Position numbers and translations under genes: made by a program. A DNA stretch of 64,000 nucleotides from Haberlea rhodopensis. Lineage: Eukaryota; Streptophyta; Magnoliopsida; Lamiales; Gesneriaceae. The notes beneath the pieces were generated by a model. The model was given only the letters and a program-made list of their open reading frames with translations. It made no database searches and had not been told where the DNA came from. Below, in pieces: positions 11,901 to 20,083 of this stretch (position 1 is the stretch's first letter; each line of letters opens with the position of its first letter). The stretch spans positions 1,240,001 through 1,304,000 of the forward strand of contig CAJQUN010000052.1 in NCBI GenBank assembly GCA_907163345.1, written 5' to 3'.

Positions 11901-13533
11901 GGCGATCCAGACTATGGCGTCCCCCACTAGTCTCCAAGAGGTGCAGCAATTAGCAGGGAGGATTGCTGCACTATCAAGGTTTGTGTCCAGGTCGGCTCAC
12001 TGGAGTGTGCCTTTCTTTCGCACTCTCCGCAAGGCTCAGAAGTTTCAATGGGGAGCTGATTGCGAGAGGGCTTTTGATGAGTTAAAACAATATCTAACTG
12101 AGCTCCCGATTTTAGCCAAGCCGGGATTGGGGGAACGTTTATGGGTCTATCTCTCCGCAACTGAGGAGGCGGTGAGCTCGGTACTAGTCCGACAGGAAGG
12201 TTCAACTCAGCATCCTGTTTACTACGTTTCACATGCGTTAAAGGGAGCTGAGCTAAGATATTCGGGCTTGGAGAAGCTGGCATTAGCATTAACAATCACG
12301 GCAAGGAAACTAAGACCGTACTTCCTATCTCACCCAATCACGGTCCTTACCAATAGCCCTTTGGGAAAAATCTTAACTCATCCGGACGTGTCAGGTCGTT
12401 TGGTTAAGTGGACGACCGAGCTGGGGGAGTATGACATCCAATATGAGCCGAGAAGAACTATCAAAGCGCAGGCCCTAGCTGATTTCTTGGCGGAGACAGT
12501 GCATCAGGATACCGAGGATCCTTGGAAGATATATGTTGATGGTTCTGCAACCAACGAGGGCAGTGGAGTTGGGGTAGTGTTGATTTCACCAAGGGGGGAC
12601 GAGATGAAGTTAGCTGTACGTTTGGACTTCAGGGCTTCCAACAATGAAGCGGAGTATGAAGCTGTTCTGGCAGGATTGCAAGCAGCTAAGAATGTGGGAG
12701 CTAGCCGGGTGCACATCTTCTCTGACTCACAGCTGGTGGCACAACAGGTCAGAGGCATCTACGAGACGAAGAATGAAAGGTTGATTGAGTATGCTCGTGC
12801 CATTGACCAAGTTAAAGAGAGATTTGTGGAAGTCATGTTTGAGCAAATTCCAAGGGAAGAAAATACCAAGGCAGATAGCCTAGCCAAGATGGCCAGTGCT
12901 CTCACTAGTTGGAAAAATCGAGATGTGGTCGCACACGTGGAGCTCGCCCCTTTCCAGGGCTCAGCACCTGCCGAGCTAGATAAGGGTGACTGGAGAACCG
13001 AGATTGAAAGTTATTTGAAGGAGGGAAGGCTACCCGTAGACCCAAGGAAAGCTCATCAGATCAAGCAGAGAAGTCTGCGTTTTGTGTTGTTCGAAGGAGT
13101 ATTGTACAAAAGATCATTCTCCCGGCCTCTCCTGAAATGCCTAGGAGGAGATGACATTGATTATGTCCTTAGGGAAATACATGAGGGGAGTTGTGGAAAC
13201 CACTTGGGCGCCCATGCTCTGGCGCGAAAGGCCTTGCTAGCTGGGTTTTTCTGGCCTACCATGCAAAAGGACGCCATAACCCTCGTACTAGCCTGTGACA
13301 ATTGCCAGCGGCACAGCAGACTCTATCACCAACCTACCACGATGATGAGGGCGATCATACCGGCATGCCCGTTTGACCAGTGGGGAATCGACATAGTGGG
13401 ACCTTTTCCCCCTGCTCCAGCCCAAAAGAAATTCTTGATAGTAGCCATAGACTATTTCTCAAAATGGGTAGAAGCCGAACCCTTAGCTAAAATTACTGAA
13501 AAGGACGTCATGAATTTGTGTGGAAAAACATAG
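8974..13533 (+). CDS. Gag-Pol polyprotein of the Tat element, cut short in integrase
   Basis: The first ATG of the frame is at 8974 (MAGRRGSRRT). Domains by nucleotide: retrotransposon gag about 9385-9790; an atypical zinc-knuckle-like CGYHREYGHFTHDC near 10099-10140; aspartic protease with VDTGSSVNILF near 10582; reverse transcriptase about 11290-11860 with YVDD at 11707-11718; RNase H about 12070-12480; a second RNase H-like domain about 12520-12900 (YVDGSATNEGSG); integrase zinc-binding HHCC region about 13170-13315; and the first integrase core Asp in WGIDIVGPF near 13390. The frame ends in a TAG at 13531-13533 inside the integrase core. Homology resumes in another frame from about 13518, consistent with loss of a single base near 13511-13517. 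The rest of the polyprotein lacks internal stops. Confidence 0.95.
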   Translation: MAGRRGSRRTVTAESRPGGRTEQPPPVENVGNMTMEQLAQFITTAVAEAIKQNQPPPPDGPLPNHEDNAEVQQSHAEEANPTQGGGDSEMHQRMEDMWNEIQGLRQHVGEKAYTHKKESPFSQAILEEELPSNFRQPNMGEYDGSTDPEDHLGRFDNAALLHRYSDGVKCRVFLNTLVRSAQQWFNMLKPSSIMSFNDFSSAFLHQFASSKKYQKTSLSLFVMKQQDQESLREFTQRFNGVALEVPSATPDVLLNAFTQGLKGGEFFKSLVKKPPQSYDELLSRAEKYVNLEDAQRQKRLEQRPAENNREKLDKGGRKRNMAERMDDRNLFRGRLPHIPLVMSLDRAMDVCDNKGRLTRPRKAERGPRLPPSDKYCGYHREYGHFTHDCQQLGEEVQRILQRDPEIKAMLTRTREPYQPGGPQAPARANPGQREPRWEQQGRNAPRGRVERNGGNNDPSRGMIHMISGGATDGDSGRARKAYGRRLENFEVSMEASTTTDPVISFGPDDLRGIVTPHNDALVVTVTIANYDIARIFVDTGSSVNILFKTTVDQMQVEGFHLDLISTPLYGFTGHVIQPLGQIVLPLSMGSGPSRVTKMVDFTVVDAPSSYNGIIGRPAMKDFKAVASTYHQKLKFPAGNKVGVLGGDQGTARRCYESVVKEEGKRARREVGVIGSGGSVARHALKETPTVSEEEPELVELGSAERVIRIAADLDPQEKGELIACLIKNHDAFAWSTQDLKGINPNIVQHHLNVLDGARPIKQKKRHFGAEKDKVIKEEVQELLRAGHIREVQFPTWLSNVVLVPKNSGRWRMCIDFRDLNKACPKDCYPLPRIDQLVDSTAGHQYLCLLDAYQGYHQIPLAKEDQAKVSFITSDGTFCFVVMPFGLKNAGATYQRLMDKVFSKQIGRNVEVYVDDILVKSMNRAHLMTDLEETFSTLRSYGLKLNPQKCVFGVKSGKFLGYIVTERGIEAKPDKVKAIQTMASPTSLQEVQQLAGRIAALSRFVSRSAHWSVPFFRTLRKAQKFQWGADCERAFDELKQYLTELPILAKPGLGERLWVYLSATEEAVSSVLVRQEGSTQHPVYYVSHALKGAELRYSGLEKLALALTITARKLRPYFLSHPITVLTNSPLGKILTHPDVSGRLVKWTTELGEYDIQYEPRRTIKAQALADFLAETVHQDTEDPWKIYVDGSATNEGSGVGVVLISPRGDEMKLAVRLDFRASNNEAEYEAVLAGLQAAKNVGASRVHIFSDSQLVAQQVRGIYETKNERLIEYARAIDQVKERFVEVMFEQIPREENTKADSLAKMASALTSWKNRDVVAHVELAPFQGSAPAELDKGDWRTEIESYLKEGRLPVDPRKAHQIKQRSLRFVLFEGVLYKRSFSRPLLKCLGGDDIDYVLREIHEGSCGNHLGAHALARKALLAGFFWPTMQKDAITLVLACDNCQRHSRLYHQPTTMMRAIIPACPFDQWGIDIVGPFPPAPAQKKFLIVAIDYFSKWVEAEPLAKITEKDVMNLCGKT

Positions 13534-14210
13534 TGTGCCGATATGGAGTCCCACGCGTATTGATTTCCGATAATGGAAGACAATTTCAAGGTGCCAAAAT
13601 TCAATCTTGGTGCAAAGAGATGAAGATCAGACAAGCCTTTACATCCGTGGCTTACCCTCAAAGTAATGGCCAGGTGGAAGTGACTAACCGGTCTTTACTC
13701 CAAAGTTTAAAAGCAAGATTAGGAAAAGCAAAAGGAAACTGGGTGGAGGAGCTCCCGAGTGTGCTATGGTCTTATCGAACTACTCCCAGAACAGGAACTG
13801 GTGAAACGCCTTTCAGCATGGTTTATGGCAATGAGGCGGTGCTCCCAGCAGAAGTAGGATGCGAGACGGCAAGGATTATGCTTTACGATGAGGACAATGA
13901 TCAAAGGCGAGCTGCTGATCTGGACTTCCTAGAAGAAAAAAGAGAGGCGGCGATGATTAGGATGGAAGCTTACAAGAACCGCATAGCTCGGGGGTACAAT
14001 CGAAGAGTAGTACCAAGGAGTTTCCAGGTTGGAGACTTAGTGTTGAAAAGGGTACAAGAAGAACAGCGGGGAAAGCTGGACCCAAAATGGGGTGGGCCTT
14101 TTAAGATCATGGAGAAGTTGAGCTCGGGAGCTTATTACCTAGAAGACATGCAAGGCAAAGCCCTCAAGAGACCATGGAATGCCTACCACTTGAAGAAATA
14201 CTATGTTTAA
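13518..14210 (+). pseudogene. Frameshifted C-terminal integrase part of the Tat Gag-Pol
   Basis: This continues the integrase core in a different frame from the upstream polyprotein. It contains the second catalytic Asp (LISDNGRQF) and the Glu region (YPQSNGQVEVTNRSL), followed by the usual plant gypsy tail (GETPFSMVYGNEAVLPAEV) and a C-terminal domain ending AYHLKKYYV. No chromodomain follows. The ATG at 13518 is probably not a real start. The segment is best read as the severed end of Gag-Pol. Confidence 0.9.
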
Positions 14211-14340
14211 CCATGGCTGTTACACCCGGGCTATGTATTTCTCTCCTTATTTGTAATCGCTTTAATTTCAATTTCGATTTCAACTTCAATTTTAATGAAT
14301 GAAGGGTACTTGTTACTTGTCTTGCATACTTTTGCTAAGG
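14211..14340. other. Spacer between pol and the 100-bp repeats
   Basis: Short AT-rich, T-rich sequence following the pol stop and leading into the tandem block. No feature was recognised. Confidence 0.5.
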
Positions 14341-14866
14341 GCCGAGCTCATTCGCCTTGGTTACGCCAAGTGCCGTTCAGGGGTGTTTACCCGACCTGTC
14401 GTGGTTACGCCCGACAGAGGATCAGTCGAGCTGCGGTTACGCCGAGCTCATTCGCCTTGGTTACGCCAAGTGCCGTTCAGGGGTGTTTACCCGACCTGTC
14501 GTGGTTACGCCCGACAGAGGATCAGTCGAGCTGCGGTTACGCCGAGCTCATTCGCCTTGGTTACGCCAAATGCCGTTCAGGGGTGTTTACCCGACCTGTC
14601 GTGGTTACGCCCGACAGAGGATCAGTCGAGCTGCGGTTACGCCGAGCTCATTCGCCTTGGTTACGCCAAGTGCCGTTCAGGGGTGTATACCCGACCTGTC
14701 GTGGTTACGCCCGACAGAGGATCAGTCGAGCTGCGGTTACGCCGAGCTCATTCGCCTTGGTTACGCCAAGTGTCGTTCAGGGGTGTTTACCCGACCTGTC
14801 GTGGTTACGCCCGACAGAGGATCAGTCGAACTGCGGTTACGCCGAGCTCCTTCGTCTTGGTCCAGT
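14341..14866 (+). repeat. 100-bp tandem repeat, five units plus a partial
   Basis: Units begin at 14341, 14441, 14541, 14641 and 14741 with gccgagctca; a shortened sixth begins at 14841. The period is exactly 100 bases and the copies differ by only a few substitutions. Each unit contains two short hairpin-capable stretches (cttgg...ccaag and tgtcg...cgaca) and repeated gttacgcc. The period is not a multiple of three, yet all three forward frames are open across the block, so each frame cycles through the same peptides. I infer non-coding satellite-like sequence in the retrotransposon 3' region, as is known for Tat elements. Confidence 0.95.
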
Positions 14867-15354
14867 CAGTGAAAGTCAGGAAGCTTGACCCTAAATAGGA
14901 AGGGCACTACATGTTGCTCAGAAGGTGAGCTCTCGGGCATACTACTCAGAGGATGCAGAGAAAAGGAGAAGCTGAAGTCCTAAACGCGTTTCAACTTGTT
15001 AAGTATTATTCGTAGACGTGTATTTCTGATATATGATCTCGTGACAACAAATTTTTAAATAAAAGTTAAGGTCCGCCCTGACCACGATGAAAGTTGCTCT
15101 CCCTAATTGCGATAAACGTAAAGATCTGCCCTGACGATAAATATTAAAAGTCCACGACTGATAATGAGTGCTGACTGAGCAGAGCTCAGATCATGCGAGT
15201 CATTTGCTCAGGATTATTGTCCTCACAGGTCAGTCTGTTTTATGTTTATAATTCTTGTAAAGTTATGAGTTATGTCAGCCCTGTTCTCACTCTTACTAGG
15301 ATAACAGTTTGGCAAAACAAGCTTTTCATTAAATAAACACTGATTACAAGATAG

Positions 15355-17366
15355 TCAGACATCCCGATCTATGAAATCAGAAGGGATGTTAGCCACGATT
15401 GCCTGAAGATCCAAGAAGTCATCCGGGTCTCGATCCTCGGGAGGGAAGCCTTGCGCCTTGAATTGATCTTTACAGCCCTCAAAGCCGAGATCGAGGAATC
15501 GGAACGCCTTCGCTGCAAGGAGCCTCTTGAACTCCTCCGACTTTAGGAAGGCCTCTTTTCGACCGATTTCTCCGGAGACATAGGTCTCCAGCTCTGAACG
15601 GGCGTGGCTCAGCTCCGCAATAGAGTTGGTCAAGGCCGTCTCTTTCTCCACCATGGCCGAACGGAGGCGACCGACCTCAGCACGATATTTGGCCAGCTCC
15701 GTCTCGACCGTCGTAAGTCTTGCATGGGCCTCTTTCAACTCAGCATCTGCAGCCTCAGCCCGGTGCGTAGCGTCTCGGGCTTTCTTCTTGGCGTTTGATG
15801 AGGCTTGGCCATAGTTGGACCCCCTCCGGACGCTTTCACGTAGCATTAGTAAGCCCTGGGTAAAGATGGTCAGGTAAGAGGGTAAAACATAAAGGAAGGT
15901 AAGGTAAGAGCATTTACCGATAAAGCGCGGGACAACCCTTCCTGGGCCAGAGGTCTCCACTTCATCCCTGCCATAACTTGTTGATCCGCACCCGTGGTAA
16001 TGCACTCCAGGATCTCAGCCGGTAGTCCGGAGGTAGCACCGGTAATCAAGCTGGTGGACTGAGTATACTCCACGGGGAGGCCAGGGGAGCCTGGACCGGC
16101 AGTCCGAGCCGATTGCGGGCTTTGAAGGGATTCAAGCGACGTTTCAGCTCGCGGCCCTGGGGAGGTTGCCACCTCTTCTCGGGTTGAAGCTCCCGGGGTT
16201 TTTCCACCCCTTTTTCTTTTCAGCAACAAGCTGCGATCTCCCCCGCTCTCTTCCGACTGAAGAATGACTATTGGGGAGGCCCGGGGAGCGATTGGGGGCG
16301 AAGGGGCTCGCTCTTCAGCACGGGACTCAGGGACGGCTTTACCTTTCCCTTTCTTCTGAGAGACCATCGCAGAAAGCATCTGGTTGAACGACATGTTCCC
16401 TGCGCAGAAAAAAAAAAATATATATGTAAAATAAAAAAAAAAAAGACATAAATAAAGAGAGCAGGAAGAAAGTACTCAGTTTAGAAAGGACGCACCAGGG
16501 GGAGGACTAGCTGGGTAAGAGCTCAGCCTGTATCGCCTGAGTACGTCCTCTCGGATTAAGATAGTTGTATCATATTGTCGACCCCCAATGGCTGACATAA
16601 CCTTCTGGTAGAAGATATCTTCTTTGTATCGATGCGGGAGAGAACGACCCGGGGGAAGAGAATCTCTCCAGGCCATAGGACAAGACCAAGGTTGGGGCGG
16701 CCTAACGAAGAAGAATGTTTCTTTCCATCCTTTGTGAGAACTTGGGATTTTCTCCAAGAACTTACACGAGGGCCTCGATCCAAAGTAGAACAGACCAGGA
16801 AAGGTGGTGTTTTTAACATGGAAAAAGTAATGTAGAAGAGGAGGAGAGAATGGGAGGTTCAAAGATTGGAACAGGGCGGCAGCAGCAGCCATGCTCTGGT
16901 AGGAATTGGGACTGAGTTGGCTAAGTGAAACACAGAAATAGCTGGAGAGATCCTGATACAAAGCAGGAATGGGGAAGCGTAATCCACTCCTAATTTGTTC
17001 AACAAAAAAAGGAAAGAAGCCCAGGGGTGGCAGATGGGGACGATCCCCCGGCCTAGGTATTTGTACCTCGTGGTCGGGAGGAATGAAGTGAGAACGAAGA
17101 AGAACCTCCGCCTCAGCCGAGACACGTGAACTAAGGACCTCGTACCACGGTAGCCCAGCCCGCACCAGATCTCGAGGATCAACCTCGAAGTTCTCGGGGG
17201 AGGGGTTACGAGCGGGCAAAGGAGGAACCTGGAGAAGGGGAATGGCAGTGACAATTGCCTCTGCAGGGCCGCTCCGGGTAGGGGAGCTCAAAAGCCCAGA
17301 CCACGTGGCATCTTCGGCCGAGCCCCTAAAGGCGGCCCCGGAAGTAGAGGATGTGGAAGTAGACAT
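15355..17366 (-). CDS. Antisense three-exon gene inside the Tat element
   Basis: The gene is encoded opposite to gag-pol. Exons: 17366-16496, 16399-15918 and 15855-15355. The introns are GT-AG with phases 1 and 0; both join in frame for 617 codons plus stop. The first intron's 3' end is strongly pyrimidine-rich. The N-terminal exon (WYEVLSSR, FIPPDHEVQIPRPG, PPLGFFPFFVEQIRSGLRFP) resembles the plant 'putative gypsy type transposon' family (Pfam Transposase_28, recalled). The middle exon is basic and Ser/Pro-rich with KRKRGGK, a possible nuclear localisation signal. The last exon is Ala/Glu/Lys-rich and predicted coiled coil (about codons 455-570). Antisense ORFs are known in Grande and related Tat elements. 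Function is unknown; a gag-like or regulatory role is only conjecture. It has no disabling mutation, unlike pol. Confidence 0.75.
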
Positions 17367-17480
17367 AAAAAGTAAAGTTAATTAAAGCAGAGGCGGAGAA
17401 CTTACAGAAGGTTAGCGTGCGATTGAAGCGGAAGTGAACGAATAGCGAGAGAAAAGTGGTGAAAGTGAGGCGGAGGGGCA

Positions 17481-17489
17481 ATTTATAGA
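17481..17489 (-). promoter_or_regulatory. Putative promoter of the antisense gene
   Basis: On the minus strand CTATAAAT (TATA box) lies about 115 bases upstream of the antisense ATG at 17366. Just upstream of it, at about 17502-17524, are several GGCCCA/TGGGCC motifs, which in plants are site II (TCP-type) elements. The arrangement suggests that the antisense gene has its own promoter. Confidence 0.5.
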
Positions 17490-17524
17490 TGGCCAACGGA
17501 TTGGGCCACTAGGGCCAGGCCCAT

Positions 17525-18154
17525 TTCAATGGCCAGGATCGAGGGAGTTCAAACGTCGCAAGAGTGGATGATGACGCGTGGCAGCCACATCAGTTGGGTG
17601 TACATCAACGGTCACATCTGGCTGACAACCTGTCTTGTCAGGGGTTAAGAATTTGAAATCTGACAGCTCGGTACGGGCCTCGAGCTCAAAAGGATAGCCA
17701 AGAACGTTACTCTAGCTAGACTAGAGGGGGATACTCATGATATCCGGGTAGGAGGTTAGTCCGGTCTCGGCCCTTATTCAGGCATAACCTCGCCCGCGAG
17801 TGCTCAGCTCGGTAAGCATGAGCGCCAGCCTCTTCGGCCCCTCCTAAATTTAGATCCGGGGTAACACTAACTATTGATCGAACTCAAGACCAATGGGTAA
17901 GAGGGAGTCTTAGGAAGCGAAGCTGCGGAAACCGAGGAGTTGACTGCTCGACTCGTCAAGACCATGCGCATCCACCAACATCATCATCTGGACAAGTTCA
18001 AGTCAATCATGCGAATACTTGAAAGATTTGGAAGAAGCTAAACTAAAAATAAGTGGTGTGGGGGAGTGGTTCGACGTCCACTCCAAAACCGTTCGAGCGA
18101 CCCGTGGGATTGTCATCCGCATCCGAGCTTTCACCTTCGATTTAGCTCGTATTT
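17525..18154. other. Non-coding region before the polypurine tract
   Basis: The internal 3' end of the Tat element, upstream of the antisense promoter. No open reading frame of note, repeat or known motif was seen. Confidence 0.5.
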
Positions 18155-18167
18155 GATGGGGGAGTAG
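18155..18167 (+). other. Polypurine tract
   Basis: GATGGGGGAGTAG directly abuts the 3' LTR start at 18168. It is the expected plus-strand primer site for reverse transcription. Confidence 0.8.
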
Positions 18168-19102
18168 TGATACCCGTACGGGTCAAACCCATTAAAAACT
18201 TACGGGTCGAGCCCAAACCATGGATCAAGGTCAGGGGACAAGGTACGGGAAGGGCGAAGCCAGCCTAGCATAAGGCGAGCCTCGCAGCTCGCCCGCTCTA
18301 AGGGTCGAGCTGCGCACCCACCCCGCAAGAGGCACTGTGCTCACCCCGCGAGAAAGGAGAGTACCGTCCCTACCTGCTCGCCCGCGTGATGGGTGAGCCG
18401 CGTACTCACCCGGCGAGGCGGGTGAGCCTCGCAGCTCGCACACAGGGCATCGCAGCTCGCACACACGAGGCACAAGCTGCGATGTTCTCCCGTGCGAGGA
18501 AAAGTTCGATGCCACCCCTCGCAGATGCCTCATGCTTGCAAAGTATGGGGTCGAGGCTCACTCGTGTTGGGCGAGCTAAGCTTTGTAGCGCAGCCTCGTG
18601 AATTAGATTCAACGTATAACCCATATCTCCAAGTACAAATCGAATCATAAAAGCTGCAAGCATATCATACCATGAAAGCGACATTCTCTGGCACCCGGCA
18701 TAAATCGGATCGCAAAAGCTGCAAGCCTATTATACGGAGAAAGTGACACCTACTCGTCTTCAGCCCTAAGACCCTGGTCCCCACCTTTAGCTTCAGAGGA
18801 TGTTCCCTAGGCTCCTGACATACGGTTAAAGGTTGTCCCCTTTCCATCTCCTTATAAATATCAGGTTTGTCGACAGGAATAAGGTATTCACTCTTCTCAC
18901 AACTTAAAGTTCATCCCGTTATTCTTTTCTTTTCCGATTTCTGACTTAAGCGTCGGAGGGGCTCCGCCGGGACATCCTTCCGGCACCCTTCTCACGCTTG
19001 TTCGTAATTTCAGGCATCACCGGCACTCGAAGCCATTATTGGAGTTGCTCCCAGCACCCTTCGTCCGCCGGAAGGAAGACGTATCATTTTTAGTAAGCAT
19101 CA
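18168..19102 (+). repeat. 3' LTR of the Tat element
   Basis: A 935-base copy of 8000-8934 with no difference found by eye. It is followed directly by the right GGGGG target duplication at 19103-19107. Confidence 0.95.
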
Positions 19103-19275
19103 GGGGGTGTAACCAAGGTCGGATTTGCCTTGGGACAAGGCCCACCATGCAAATAAAAATTTATGTGAAAACTTGGATCGGTATCAAGAGTAGAAAACAT
19201 TTTTCGGCTCAGTCAACCAAAATAAATTCTTTTAACTAAGTTCATTTTTTTTTGCGATGACCAAACTAACCATAC

Positions 19276-19431
19276 TGCTATCAGAAGAAAATTTAAGACG
19301 TCTTCTTCCTTGGTGCTCTCAACCTCTACTTTCAACTTCTCATTCTTCAGCTTCGGCAGATCTGTCTTAACGACGTCGGTGACGTAGTCTTCAAATCGAC
19401 TACTCCACAACTTGGCTTCATTGGAATCCAT
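19276..19431 (-). CDS. Probable first exon of the RabGAP gene, separated by the Tat insertion
   Basis: The minus-strand ATG at 19431 opens 52 codons beginning MDSNEAKLWSSRFEDYV, an acidic/basic mixed peptide, up to a donor at 19275 (GCA|GTATGG, phase 0). Upstream sequence looks like a plant 5' UTR (AAACCCTAA-type motifs, CT-rich). Removing the retrotransposon and one GGGGG copy leaves an intron of about 188 bases ending TTTCAG at 7980. The next exon from 7979 is in frame with the RabGAP ATG at 7961 (six codons earlier). This exon is therefore likely the RabGAP N-terminus, giving about 516 residues. I do not recognise the peptide itself. It could instead belong to an unrelated gene whose rest is lost. 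Confidence 0.45.
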
Positions 19432-19634
19432 GATCGTGGCGGCGACAGGTGAGAAGGAATGGCGATGAATTGAGATAGATAGATTAGGGTTTCTGAAAAT
19501 GGGGATTTGGGGGAGTTAGGGTTTGAAGAACGATGGAAACAAGCTTATAGTATCTGATTTCCAGTGAAATTTTGTTGAACCTTATTATTGTGTTGTTATT
19601 TGAGCTATGAGGCATTCTCATAAATTTCCTGAAA
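19432..19634 (-). promoter_or_regulatory. Likely 5' UTR and core promoter region of the minus-strand gene
   Basis: Read on the minus strand, the 130 bases before the ATG at 19431 contain two AAACCCTAA-like motifs, a feature of many plant 5' leaders and proximal promoters, and CT-rich stretches. No clear TATA box was found. The pararetrovirus remnant starts immediately beyond. Confidence 0.4.
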
Positions 19635-19639
19635 TTATC

Positions 19640-20073
19640 TTAATTTTTTGTCTGTTGAGGCTGCCTTTTGTTTTTCCCCGGGATAGTTGCTAATTAACGT
19701 ATCATGTTGGAAATACATTCTTCTTGGCTCGATCATAAGGCTCTTGCTTCTGTTCAAAACAGGCTGGTACTGTATTTTCATGTCGACTTCTCCAATTGTC
19801 GGAGTATTAACAATATCCTGCAATACTGCTTTTGCGAAATCTTTGAAGATTCTGGGGATTTCGATGAATTATTTTCTCAATAATACTTCTGAATGATGTA
19901 TATTCGAGAGTGCGTAAGACACCTTGTGTAACACCCCTCCAATTGTCGGAGTATTAACAATATCCTGCAATACTGCTTTTGCGAAATCTTTGAAGATTCT
20001 GGGGATTTCGATGAATTCTTTTCTCAATAATACTTCTGAAAGATGTATATTCGAGAGTGCGTAAAACACCTTG
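19640..20073 (-). pseudogene. Pararetroviral movement protein remnant, C-terminal part
   Basis: Minus-strand sequence that continues the movement-protein-like region beyond the solo LTR. Short recognisable blocks are YALSN, LNRSKSL and PRRMYFQ. A 147-base tandem duplication (19790-20083) repeats part of it, and frames are interrupted. It is assigned by continuity with the block at 22600-23192 on the far side of the LTR. Confidence 0.55.
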
Positions 20074-20083
20074 TGTAACACCT
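19790..20083. repeat. 147-bp tandem duplication spanning the solo LTR edge
   Basis: Copy one is 19790-19936 and copy two 19937-20083. They differ at only about three positions. Both end in ccttgtgtaacacc, that is, the target duplication CCTTG plus the first nine bases of the solo LTR. The unit therefore includes pararetrovirus sequence joined to LTR sequence. Confidence 0.9.

Larger units (their letters stand above)
8000..19102 (+). mobile_element. Complete Ty3/gypsy Tat-lineage LTR retrotransposon
   Basis: An 11,103-base element flanked by GGGGG target duplications. In order it has the 5' LTR (8000-8934), primer binding site (8937-8953), gag-pol (8974-14210), a 100-bp tandem-repeat block (14341-14866), an antisense three-exon gene (17366-15355), a polypurine tract (18155-18167) and the 3' LTR (18168-19102). 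Domain order protease, RT, RNase H, second RNase H-like domain, integrase without chromodomain fits the Tat lineage (Retand, Grande and Ogre relatives). Tat elements are known for long 3' non-coding regions with tandem repeats and, in some, antisense ORFs. The LTRs look identical by eye and by the translations of all their open stretches, so the insertion is recent. A frameshift in integrase makes this copy probably non-autonomous. It lies antisense to the flanking RabGAP gene. Confidence 0.95.

Noticed and set aside
9085..12758. Minus-strand open frames opposite gag-pol
   Set aside because: These are shadows of the long sense frame; none has splice logic or a recognisable motif, unlike the antisense gene at 15355-17366.
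14341..14866. Regularly spaced repeats that could suggest CRISPR
   Set aside because: The units are contiguous 100-base tandem copies with no unique spacers, inside a plant retrotransposon.
14295..14898. Three overlapping open frames of 171-199 codons
   Set aside because: They are by-products of the 100-bp tandem repeat, which is open in every forward frame. All three read the same repeated peptides and none has a known domain.
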